A DNA stretch of 64,000 bases from the NCBI GenBank assembly GCA_946122785.1, contig CAMGYJ010000004.1, forward strand, positions 54,940,679-55,004,678, written 5' to 3'. Positions 34,801 through 46,200 of this stretch are shown here, piece by piece (the first letter of the stretch is position 1; every line of letters begins with the position of its first letter). The notes below the pieces were generated by a model. That model was given only the letters and a program-made list of their open reading frames with translations, had not been told where the DNA came from and did no database searches. Position numbers and translations under genes: made by a program. Origin of the DNA: Linum tenue (taxonomy: Eukaryota; Streptophyta; Magnoliopsida; Malpighiales; Linaceae).

Positions 34801-35582
34801 TGCATAATTTTTCTCCACCACTCCTTTAGAATTCTTAATCTTTCTTATGTGTTCCCCATCTATTCGAACACCAAACCCTTTTTTGTGAGCATAGCGTTTA
34901 TAGAAATCCAAACACTCATCCTTAGTGCGATAAAGCTCTTCCTTGCTTCCTCGTTTTTTAGGTCCAACGTCTTATGAGTTGCGAGTTAATGGTTTGAGGC
35001 ATGTTATTATCCATATTGTCCAATAAACAAATGAAATCAATATGGCCGGACTACTATCCAACATACGTCAAATCTTACCCACAAACTGTTAGAATACATA
35101 TGCTTCAACAAATATCCAGACTTTCAATAAAATACTATCCATTTATACCAGACTACTATCAAGCATTGCATTAAACAGTATGATACACACCACTTCCAAC
35201 ATGCCCAGACTAATATCCAACATTTTACTAAATCGTATCCAAAACCCCTGTATCAGTACCTCATAACAACATCAACATCATTAAATGCCATTCAATGTAA
35301 CCAACCAATCTCAACAACACAAACATATATATTATTCAACCAACCTTCATTTTCTTCTTTTTCTTCATCGAGGGCAGGCGCACCACCTGAATCTTCTTCA
35401 ACAAGTCATCTGATGTAGGATGGGGTTCTTCTTCATTTTGGACGATCGGCTTCTTATCCTTCTTCATCGGAGAAGCTCGTTCATCGTCCAACTCACCATA
35501 TTCTTTTATCAACATCCTAGACTGTGGACAAGGCTCGCCTGCAAGGCCATTGGTCGCCGCAAATAATTGTTGGTGGCGGCTC

Positions 35583-36129
35583 TGCCTTTGAAAGAGGAGA
35601 AAAACAGAGAAAAAATTGAGAAATAGCTTTTTCGGTTTAGAGGAAGAGGGGGTTGGGCATTTAATTCTCATCTCCCCTTGCTTTTTATTTTCCCATTTTT
35701 ATTTTTCCTTCACCCATTTACGTCACAAAACCCATTCTCGCCGGGCCCACAAAATCCCGCCCAAAACCATCGGCTGTCCCAAGCTGATCCACCAGATACC
35801 TCCCTTTGGTCGGCTTGGTGCTAAGGAGCCCACCGTCAGCTCACTTAAGTGAGCCCGTCACCCTCCACCTTGAATTGCGGCTGGGCCTCCGTGGATCCAA
35901 TCCAGCCCGTGTCAGTATCTCCTAACAAAAGTATCAGTTAGGAGTTTAACTTTTTCGCATTTGGCGAGGTATTCGGAACTTCGAAGGTGCAATTTTTTTC
36001 ATGCGTGTTTCAATTCTGGGAAAGGGTAGCGGCCGAGAATTGCTGTTCCCGCCCATACCCAGTAGAATAGTCCACAGTTCCACAGTGCCACTCCCTCTCC
36101 CGCTTCTTCGTATCCTCCCCGCCGCCGCA
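35583..36129. other. Promoter region of the UNG gene
   Basis: Sequence from the edge of the inverted duplication to the UNG start codon. GC-rich near 35750-35900, with no clear TATA box. An in-frame ATG at 36001 would add 43 residues to UNG. Confidence 0.45.
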
Positions 36130-38991
36130 ATGAGGAACAAGAAGCCGGCAGCCGCTTCTTCAAAGACGATTATGGACCTCTTCCACCCAGCCAAACGCCC
36201 CAAGCTCTCTTCTCCTTCCAAACCCTCCTCCTTCCCTCTCACCAAATCCGCCACCGATTCCTCTTCTTTCTCCACCTCCGCGTCCCTCTCCGATGACCAG
36301 AAGTCTCGCATCGAGTTCAACAAACTGCGCGCTAAGTCTAAGCGCAACCTCAAGCACTGTTCCCAACTCGTTTCTAACTGCAGAGGTAACTCCAAATGTG
36401 AAGCCCCTCATTTGTTTTCTTACTTCTTGAATTCTAATTTGGATCGTGATTCTGTTTGGACTTGGTCCTTCCATTTATCGTCAAACAATTTGGTCCAGAA
36501 AAGGTAACATTTATGGGAGCTTCACAATTTTAGGGTTTTTTTTTTGGGTTTCAGAAGAAGGTGTGGGTTATGTGAAATTGGAGGAGCTATTGGTGGAGGA
36601 GACATGGTTGGAAGCTCTCCCTGGAGAGCTACAAAAGCCTTATGCTAAGAACCTCAGCAGTTTCCTTGAGAATGAGATACTGGGCCGGGGAGTTCCCATA
36701 TACCCACCTCAGCATTTGGTGTTTAATGCTCTTAACACCACCCCATTTGACAGAGTCAAGGTGGTGATCATTGGACAAGATCCTTATCATGGTCCTGGCC
36801 AAGCCATGGGCCTTTCCTTCTCTGTCCCAGAAGGAGTCAAGATTCCTTCAAGCCTTGTCAACATATTTAAGGAACTAAAGCAAGATGTTGGGTGTCCAGT
36901 TCCTTCTCATGGTAATCTTGAAAAGTGGGCTATTCAGGTAATTGAAATGACTATAAAACTTTGATCCTTCCCCAATTTATGGTGAGCGAACTTCCATCAT
37001 ACGTTTGAGTGTGTGGGAATGTGTACCATAATGAGGCCAAGAATTTTGTTCTGCAGCATTGTTGATCCTGTTCAAGCAGTTCCTGATAATTTACCTGTTT
37101 CTTTCTTCTTCTTGCTGATGAGCTGCAGGGCGTGTTATTGCTCAACGCGGTTCTTACAGGTGAGATAGTTCATTTTGTCAATCGACTCAATTATCATACT
37201 TTCGCTTAATGTTCAGGCTTGTCATTTTCACAATGTCCAATGGGGTTGAACCAACTGTTCAACTACCTAGGCCTGGTTCTTTATATGCTGCAGTCTGATT
37301 GCAGAACTTAAAATGCTATGTTGTTTATCTAGAATGTCCAAGGTTGGTTCTTGGTAGACAACTTAGGACCGACAACTATGTATGACATTTTCTTTATCAT
37401 AGACGACTTTACGATCCTTATGTTGTGCATTTTCATGTCTATGGTTGTACTTTTAGGCTATGCTTCCTTGGTACTTTTCTCTCTATGATATCTTTTTCAA
37501 CCATAAGTGATATAAAAACTTCCAGAGGGAAGGCCGAAGGGTACTGAGTTTGCCCTTCTGGTAACTCTTGGATCTACTCTGCGGCTTTCTCTTATCTGGA
37601 GGCACAAATTCAATGCTACGGTTCGGACCAGCATTTGGTAGCTAGAGAACTCTTACATCCTTGATTTGATACAATAGTTCAATTTCCATTTTTCTAACTT
37701 TTAGTTTTTCTTTTTCTTTGTTAACAATTTAGTTAGAGCGCGTTAGAGAACTCTTACATCATTGATTTGATACAATAGTTCAATTTCCAATTTTCTAACT
37801 TTTAGTTTTCCTTTTCTTTGTTAACAATTTAGTTAGAGAGCATGAGGCAAATTCTCATGCCAAGAAAGGATGGGAGCAATTCACAGATGCTGTTATCAAA
37901 ACTATTTCACAGAAAAAGGAGGGAGTTATATTTCTCCTTTGGGGAAACTTTGCTCGGGAGAAATCCAGGTACTTCATGTTGTTCTTGTTAGCCTGATGCA
38001 GAAACAAGTATTTAAATGACAAAAGCAAACTTATATTTGGTAATCATTTAATGAACTGTCTACAAATCATTGGGCATTCCTATGAAAAATCTTATCCTTT
38101 AGTCATATGCGGCTGAAGGATGACACATGGAGCTTGTGCACTTGAAGTTTTTGATGGAAAGCTGAATTCCAAACATATTGAGTGTTTCTGTCTTCTTGGT
38201 TGATCAGAAATGGGGGAAAAGCATTGGTTATGCCCTACCCCAATTATGGGGGAAATGCATTCTGCCATCAGACCCATTGATTAGAGATGGAAAAGGCTGT
38301 TATAGTGCTAACTGAGATCCCTTTTCCATTGTGAATGATGGGTGCTTTTATAACTCTACCTGGGATCCTTGCTTGGCCCAAGATAGTGGCTGGAGATTGA
38401 GAACTGGAGAATGAAGCTGTTGTTTATTTTACTCAAGACCCATGTATTGGATCATCTAGAGTTTAGTTATAATTTCACAAGGCTTTCATGCTGAAAATCT
38501 ATTTCTGTACTTTGTGAAGAAGCTCGTTGCAACTTTGCATTCAGAAATTACATTGTAGCCAGGTTCTCTAAACCTGAAGTACTACTCGTTTGGTAAATAA
38601 TGGAGAATAGGGGTCGAATTTATTACTATTATTATTTTCCTTTCTTCCTTTTAAATGATTTCAGCACTTTTTCAGTTGTTCAAGCATGCTTTCACGTAGA
38701 GAGTGTTGCACGCAGGTTAATTGATGGGACAAAGCATCACATCCTGAAAGCAGCTCATCCCTCTGGCCTGTCTGCACACAGGGGCTTTTTTGGCTGCAGG
38801 TTAGTTAGCTCAGTTCCATTTACTTCCTTCTCGGACTTGGTATTCTTGATCAACTTCAACCAGGAAGGGAAAACTATTTTGACCGCAGATTTGTTTCACA
38901 TGTGTATGTATATGACAATGCCAGGCATTTCTCTCAAGCGAACAAGCTCCTGGAGAAAATGGGAGTTCCCCAGCTTGATTGGCAACTTTAA
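36130..38991 (+). CDS. UNG: Uracil-DNA glycosylase (family 1)
   Basis: Excises uracil from DNA to start base-excision repair. Six exons: 36130-36385, 36555-36937, 37129-37159, 37833-37968, 38716-38799 and 38925-38991, with GT-AG borders and phases that join to 318 residues. The N-terminus has [15 protein letters not shown], resembling a PCNA-interacting motif followed by a basic nuclear signal. The water-activating loop is GQDPYHG with Asp161. [10 protein letters not shown] spans the tiny 31-base exon 3. The uracil-recognition/insertion loop is [14 protein letters not shown] with His283. These match family 1 UDG and the plant form. The Met at 36130 precedes the PIP-like motif; an upstream in-frame Met at 36001 adds a possible targeting extension, relevant because plant UNG has been placed in mitochondria. 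Intron 3 (673 bp) holds a ~100-bp tandem duplication that copies its own splice acceptor. Confidence 0.95.
37643..37838 (+). repeat. 101-bp tandem duplication spanning UNG intron 3 acceptor
   Basis: Two copies of a block beginning TAGAGAACTCTTACATC and ending GTTAACAATTTAGTTAGAG. The second copy supplies the acceptor AG and the first bases of exon 4. The first copy carries an identical acceptor sequence 101 bases upstream but lacks the rest of the exon. Confidence 0.85.
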
Positions 38992-40300
38992 CTTCAGAAA
39001 AGTTGCTTAAAGAGTGATGATTATCCATCTATCCTTCCTCCTGCAGTCACTTTTTGTTTGTATGCGTTGTCCAAAGACCAAACCCAGTAACAAGCTATAG
39101 TTCTAGGTAAATGCCAAGGGAGTCAGTCGATTTTGGGGAAGTTTTTGAAACCCTACTTCTACAGGTTGTGGGAAACGTATGTTAAGATGTGACAAATCAT
39201 CGTGATTTTGATGCTCCTACGTGTTTTCCGCTATCAGAGTTCGGAATCATTATGTAAATCCCTCTATTGACTCTGAATGCTAAACTACAGCAATGCTATA
39301 ATCTCTAGTCCCCATACTCGCTAAACGCGAGAACCGAGATGTGATTAAGGATGTAAACTTTTTCTATTTCGCCACCCTTCAACCCAGTTAATGTGCATAT
39401 TCTAGCTGTAACAGATTATCTACCCAGCAGCTCGCCCACCACTGCATCACTGAGTCCCAGTCAACAAGAGTACTATGGGGAGCTTTCATCTGCAGACGCA
39501 TTTGCAATATACCTGTAATGAAGGAGCAATTAACTAGAATACAGAGCACACAATCCATACACATCCTCGTCTTCAACGAGTTCCATTCTCGTTTTCTTAG
39601 AATATTTCTTCATAAATTTTAATATTTATCAAGAATTATTAAAAGAAAATTGTTATATGCGCTCCTACAGTAGCAATATTATAGAAGAATATTTATAAAT
39701 GAAAAGCATAGTGATGATGTGATTTTTGAGAAGAATAAATACATAAATATGGTCCAAGAGTTGTTATTTCATTCACTAAAGTAAATGAAACAAACCAATT
39801 TTTTTTTATAACGGGCACAAACGAAAGTGATTGGAATGAGACACTACAATTATATATCCTTTTCATTCGAAACGAGGGAAGAGAAAAAAGGATTAACAGA
39901 GGATCACACATTAGTTCCAGTAACAAATGTCTTGATAATATATCATACGTATTGTATGTTGAAATGAGTAGTGAAACACGCACATATATAAGTATATATG
40001 GTTGTTTTTCTATCAACACTAAGGATAAATATGATCACTAAAATGGTGATATTAATGTTCCAAAATAAATCTTTTTTAATTTTCACCATTAAAGTGTTTA
40101 GATACCATTTTTTCTTTTTATTATGCTTTAACTAGTTTTTGGCTTGCACTTCACGGCGGTAATAAATAATTATTTTTTAATAAAATTTCATGCATTCAAT
40201 CAATATTTTCATTGAAATAAAATTATTCACAAAATTTTTTAAGTAATGACACTTCCATAAGATTTGTGTAGTGTTTTTATTATTACAGAAGGCTTACATA
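38992..40300. other. UNG 3' UTR and spacer
   Basis: Begins with the UNG 3' UTR, then AT-rich spacer. A minus-strand frame at 39388-39576 begins just after a good splice acceptor and could be a lone terminal exon, but I find no upstream exon and no domain. Confidence 0.4.
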
Positions 40301-40310
40301 ACACGTCTGT

Positions 40311-42493
40311 CACCCATCTGTTGTTTGCAGACGACTCTCTTATCTTCTGCGATGCTTCTCAAGATCAGGTCCTTAACATTTTGGCTGCCCTGGTGTGTTT
40401 CCAGGCAGTCACGGGGCTGAAAATCAACCTTGATAAATCGGTTATGTACACTGTGGGGGATGTCCCGGAGCCAAGCTTTTTCGCTTCCATTTTCGGGTGT
40501 AATTGGAGTCGGGATCCTTCTATTTACCTTGGATTTCCCTTGGGAGCTAAGCCGAATGGAGTTAGGATTTGGGAACCTCTCGAAGACAGCTACAAGAAGA
40601 ATCTCCAAGATTGGAAGGGGAGACATTTGTCCTTTGGGGCTCGGTTGGTTCTGATTAAATCGATCCTATCTAGCAAACCGGTTCATCTCTTCTCTCTGCT
40701 TAAAGCTCCCAAAGGTACCACAAACAGACGTGAGCAAATCCAGAGGCAATTCTTATGGCAAGGGACTGGGGTCGATTTCAAGAGTCCCTTAGTAAGATGG
40801 GAGGTGTGTAAGGCCTCGAGGAGCAACGGTGGCCTCGGCATTATTGATCTGGCCAGCTTTAACAGTGCTTTACTTGCTAAATGGGCCTGGAGATTTTTTG
40901 CTGAACGTGATAGTTGGTGGAAGAGTCTCATTTCTATTAAATATCCTAACTCCTTGTCCTCTTGGCAGCCTGGTCGCATTCATGGTGGCTACTCGAAATC
41001 AGTATGGTCCAACATTTGCAGAGATTTTGATAAATTCTGGAAGCTTGCTTGCTTGGACCCTGGTTGCGGGTCAGACGTTTCCTTTTGGCATGACTATTGG
41101 TGTCCCGGTAGCATCCTCGCCTCTAGATACCCCCGTGTTGCTGCTGCCGCCTCACACCCTGCTGCTCGGATCTCTGATCTGCACCACTGCTCAGGTGAGA
41201 ATGTAGGGTGGGTTATTCCTTTAAATTTTTCTCTCCGGGGGGGCGGGGGGGGGGGGGGGTGCTGAGCGAGAGCGGCTTGAACTCCTAAACTTTCTAAATT
41301 CTTCTGCTGCTGGTCGTATTTCTAATGGTCCCGGTAGGCTGGTTTGGCTTCCAAATCCAGACTCTGGTTTCTCTGTTTCTTCTATGTACAGGACTCTGGT
41401 GGATGATCTTTTTCCGGGTGTTGCTAACTACCCCGTTGCGTCTATCTGGAAGGCAATTATCCCGACCAAGGTGTGTTTCTTTCTATGGACTTTGTCGCAT
41501 ATGAAGCTGCGCACGATCGACAAATTGAAGAGCTGGGGGATAAACCTGGCGAACAGGTGTGATCTTTGCAAATGTCAAGAAGAGACCGCTAACCATCTGT
41601 TCGTGGATTGCGCCTTTGTACGAGAAGTTTGGATTGGCATTACAAGAGCTTGCCCACTCGTGGAGCCGCCGTGTGGAGATATTGTTACGGTTCTTCAGTC
41701 TTGGCCTTCGGGGGTTCCGGATAATGTGAACTCCTGGTTTTCCTTTGCTGCGCTTCACTCAGTCTGTTGGCACGTCTGGCGGGAGAGGAATCGACGCATT
41801 TTCAATGATTGCAGTAGCCCCGCCAGAGTTGTTTCCAGAAATGCGTGTAAAGCGGTAATTGAATGGATATCTGCTCATAACAAGGTGGATAGAAATATTT
41901 GTTCTCAGTGGCTCAACGAGAGAATTCAGAGGATCTGATCCTCCTGGCTCGTAGCTGCTCTGACTTGATTTGATCGGATCCCCTGATAGTGCATGGAGTT
42001 TGTCTGCTGTAACCGTGGCGGACTATGCTTCTTTGAGTTTCTTTGGTGGATGTTCACTACTGCTGGGGGGTTGAGCTCGTCTGCTGCTCTTTTGGTGGAT
42101 CTTCTGCAAGGTGTTCTTTGTTTACTGCTGTTGTCTTCTGCTGGGGCTATGTTAGTGAGGGTGGGACCCGAAGCAGAGTATGTTGTGATTGCGTTGCTGT
42201 GTTCGTCTCCTGTAGGTTGGTCTGGGTTTTGTGTCTTCGGTCTTTATTTCCTTTTGTTTTTCGACGAGTGGGAGCAGTCTGGTCTGCTTTTCTCTGTCGC
42301 TTTTTGTGTTCCGTGAGCTGCCTTCCTCTCTTGGCGCTCCTGTTCGTTCCTATTTTTTTTCTTTCTTTCTTTTTCTCTGTTTTTTCGGTTGTGGCACTGT
42401 GAGATCAGGCCTTGTGATCTCCTTTGTCTGTACAGTGTTTGTTTCTTCTTTTCTCTTCTAGCAATAAAATTCATCACCATTATAAAAAAAAAA
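40311..42493 (+). mobile_element. 5'-truncated L1-type LINE with target-site duplication
   Basis: Starts in the reverse transcriptase at THLLFADDSLIFC (catalytic FADD) and continues through the C-terminal half of ORF2. The zf-RVT domain appears as SIWKAIIPTKVCFFLWTLSH ... CDLCKCQEETANHLFVDC. A 3' UTR and poly(A) end near 42493. Flanked by ACACGTCTGT at 40301-40310 and 42494-42503. A poly-G run at 41239-41260 shifts the frame, so ORF2 continues in another frame from 41384 to 41938. Target-primed reverse transcription with early stop explains the 5' truncation. Confidence 0.9.
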
Positions 42494-43260
42494 ACACGTC
42501 TGTTTAATTGATAAATAAGAAACAACTATTTCTTCAACCTTCATAATTTACATAGTGTACTTGAATAATTTTTATAGTATAATTTACGTCATCTTTTATA
42601 ATGTGTGGTCTAATAATAAAATCAAGTTACATATCTTATATTTGTTTAAATTATTATGTAAAATTAACTTATCTTACAAAAGATCTAATTTTTGCAATGC
42701 AAATAGATGAGATGTTGAATATAGCAGGTAACAATAATGAATTTTGGTAAATAATAAGTGAACTAAGTTTACAAAAAAGTATCAAACTTTTTGTTAAAAT
42801 GTTAAGTAAAAAAATAAGCGACCTTAAAAAATCTTTGTGTAAGCAAGTTGATGAGATCAACAACAATTTAGTTAATAGTTTTGGATTTTTAGTTCAAATT
42901 TATATCATGATTCATGAAAAACTTATATAAAATGTCTTAGTCATTAGGTCTTATTTTGTATATTTTTGTTAATTGATACATAACTATCCCTCTGTAAGAT
43001 TATATAATAATTTCACGCAATCGTTATAAAATTGTGTTATATAAATCTTTCACAGTGTCTGGTCTAATAATAAAATTAAGTTATGAAAAGTATCACAATT
43101 AATAAAACTATAATGGTAAAGTTAATTTACCTTACATGATTTTTGCGTAATGCAAATTGATGAGATGGTGAACATTGTAGTTAATTATAAACTTTACGTA
43201 ATATATTTATAATACGTAAATCTTTCATGAAAAAGCACTTGGTTATGTAAAATTAAACTT
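42494..43260. repeat. AT-rich spacer with a diverged direct repeat
   Basis: Segments 42601-42770 and 43053-43210 are related in the same orientation (GTCTAATAATAAAAT(C/T)AAGTTA, then TTTTTGC(A/G)(A/T)AATGCAAAT). No gene. May be an unclassified old element. Confidence 0.45.
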
Positions 43261-46200
43261 ATGGTCTCTCCGAATCCTAACTCGGTGATTGATGAAGGTG
43301 AGAAGCAATGAGTCAATTGTTTAGTTGGTCAGTTTATGGATTGTCCGGCCTCCCTCTCTTCCATACGCTTCTGGGCGAATTGGATATGGGGGAGAGATGG
43401 GATGGTGTCATGGGCTCATGGTTGGGGGATTGTCTCGTGCTCTTCCAATTTCCCAATGCGGAGGTTTGTCGCTGGGTTTTTGAAGGAGGCCCCTGGCACT
43501 ATTGAGAGAACATGGTTTTGCTCCGCAAATGGGAACCAGGTATTCAACCATTAGCCATTGATAACTCTACTGTTCTAGTATGGGTTCCGTTATCGAACTT
43601 GCCATCTGAGCTAAATTCTAATGAAGGGTTAGGGCGTCTCGCTGGCTCCTTGGGGCGACCTCTTTGTATGGATTTTTCGACGAAGCAGGGAACCCGGTAT
43701 GGTGTTGCTAAAGTCTGTGTTGAGATCACTGTGAAGACTAATCTGATTAACAAGCTTAGTATCACCCCGAATGGGCGTCCAGAGATGTTAGTTGATGTCG
43801 AATTTTGTCATGTCCCCAGGAATGTGAGAAGTGTGGTGTATTGGGGCATGATTGTGCTAATCCAGGAGGGAATGTGAAACGCGTGTGGGTAGTTAAGCAA
43901 CCTAGAGTGCAAAAAGTGTCCTCAACTGTTCAGAAGGGTAAGGAGAAAGTGGACGAGGTTGTAGTAGTGAATAGTGATGACAAGTCTATTGCCCCTGATG
44001 TTGTGGGAAGTGCGTCTAGTAGTCATTCAGGGTCTGATGATGATGGTTTCAAGTTGGTCACTAATAGGAAGAACAGGGTTAGGGCTCATGATCTTGCTTC
44101 CGCTGCTAAGGGCCTTATGATGATGGTTTCACTGTTGGATGATATAGCTTACCCTTCTTTGAGTAAACCTATTTGGAGAACGAGTATTGAGCCTCCTCCA
44201 CCTGTCCCAGTCAGAGGTAGAGGGAGGGGCAAGAAACGCGAGAAATGAAGGTCCTAAGCTGGAATGTCAGGGGGCTTCAATGCTCCTGAGAAGCACTCAA
44301 CAATGCTTAAAAAATTCCGTGTCCTGAATCTTGATCTTATAGCTATTATAGAAACTAGAGTTACAGTAGAGAATAGTGAGGATATCATTAAACGTAGTTT
44401 TAGTCACTTACATCATATGAATAATTACCCCAAGTCCCCTATTGGTAGAATCTGGCTATTTTGGAAGGATGGTATTTCTGTTACTAAGCTGGATGATGGT
44501 AAACACTTCTTGAAAGTTCTTATTGGAGGTTGACTCCTACTGCTCTTATGATTGTTTACAGCCCCAACAAGGAAGCTGAGAGGGTGATCTTATACAGGGA
44601 TCTCTTAGCTCAGAAAGAATTATTGATGCCTATGGTTGTGATTGGTGACTTCAACACTATCAGGGGTCCTGGGGAGGCCTCTAATCTAGTTGCCCTGTTT
44701 GCAAGTATGGTTGACTTTCATACTTGGATTGAGGAGATGCAATTGATTGATCATAAGGGTATGCGAAGTTGGTTTACATGGTGGAATAAACAGAAAGGTA
44801 ATCCTATTGCGAAGCGTCTTGATAGGGTTCTCATTAATGAAGTATGATTAAGCTGTTTTCCTGCAAGCTCTGCTCCCTAGTAGGGATCGGTTAGCTTGCT
44901 AACCCCTCTATGTGGTTGGAAAAATGACACCCCCTATTAATTATAGTTAATTATGATATTAAATTCGTGTTGCATTTAATAATATTTGGGAATTAAAAAC
45001 ACATATTAATTACATTCCTTTTTTGAACTACCATTGCACTTGTACACTGAACTCATATTAATTGCATTCCTTCTTTTGAACTACCATTGCATTGATACAA
45101 CTAGCATTGCACTTGTACACTAAACTCATATTAATTACATTCTTATTTTTTTATCTACCATTGCACTGATACAACTACCATTACACCTGTACACTGATAT
45201 CATTGCACCGGTACAACTATCATTGTACTAGAAAAAGGAAAATAATTAATATGAGTTTTTAATTTAGACAAATTATTAAATGCAACACAAATCAATTACC
45301 TTAAAAGCCTATAATTAATAGGGGGTGGCATTTTTCCAACCCCTTTAGGGGTAGTCATGCTATCTCATCCCCTACTAGTACAATTCTTCCAGGGATCTCT
45401 GATCACTGTGGGATTCTGGTGATCCCAATCCCCCATGTAGACAGTCTACCCAAGTCGTTCAAGTATTTCAAATTCTGGGTGAGCCATCGAGCCATCCATC
45501 TTATATGCAATTGGTAGCCGATGCTTGGGATTTTCCTGCTGATGGTTGGCCTTATTATGTTTTCTATGTTTTCTATGTTGCACTCCATTTCTTTCATTCA
45601 AGAGTTATGCCTAGAGCTATTATTTCTACGTTGTTTACTCTGGTGGCTAAAGTACCAAATGCTGAGAGAATGAAGGATTTTCGTCTGATTTCATGCTGCA
45701 ACACAATATACAAGGGCATATCTGAAGTACTAGCTAACATGTTAGTAGTTGTTCTTCCATCTCTAATCTCTCCATCCCAGTCTGCTTTTATTTGGGGGCG
45801 CTCTATAAGTGATAATATTCTTCTAACTGCTGAACTAGTTGAAGATTATCATAGGAAGAATATCACCCATCGTTGTGCTATAAAGATCGTCATCATAAAA
45901 GCCTTTGACTCTGTCAATTGGTCCTTCATTTTCTTTGTCCTTGAGACTATGGGGTTTCCTGAACTGTTTATTCGATGGTTGAAAGCCTGTGTTGTGTCCC
46001 CTAGAGTTAGTGTCGGTTTGAATGGTGGAATATGTGGTTCTTTTGACATGAATCATGGTTTAAGGCAAGTGGATCCATTATCCCCTTACTTATTCACTGT
46101 GGCTATGGAAGTTCTTGATGTATTGTTAAAGAGGGCAGCCTTACAGGATCTGGTTCCATTTCATCCAAGGTGCAAACCATTAGCAATTACACATTTGTGT

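Larger units (their letters stand above)
30883..35522 (-). pseudogene. FAR1-related MULE transposase, right arm, disabled
   Basis: Mirror copy of 25604-28923. Apparent exons on the minus strand: ~35522-35350 (KKDKKPIVQNEE), ~34980-34160 (FAR1 domain, with frameshifts near 34925 and 34700), ~33690-33122 (MULE domain, better kept than in the left arm: FTDRDAAM, then HALCTWHI about 30 residues later), ~32940-32265 (SWIM finger CRMFETFGVLCRH) and a last exon split by a hAT insertion at 31013-32104. Introns carry the same GATATTAGTCTGGG-like motifs. Stops and frameshifts make it inactive. The two arms complement each other as a record of the ancestral gene. Confidence 0.85.
25537..35582. repeat. 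~10-kb inverted duplication of a FAR1/MULE locus
   Basis: Left arm about 25537-29785, right arm about 30020-35582, around a spacer of about 235 bp. Reading inward from either end gives the same series: a short exon with KKDKKPIVQNEE, a FAR1 exon, a MULE-domain exon, a SWIM exon, then a GRF-like frame, and the same intervening GATATTAGTCTGGG-rich sequence. The arm lengths (about 4.25 and 5.56 kb) are reconciled by a 1092-bp hAT insertion in the right arm (31013-32104) and a 195-bp in-frame deletion in the left. Arms look roughly 90% identical by eye, so the duplication is not recent. Confidence 0.92.

Noticed and set aside
39388..39576. Lone terminal exon on the minus strand downstream of UNG
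   Set aside because: A good acceptor precedes the frame, but no upstream exon, domain or promoter is visible. Left as part of the spacer.
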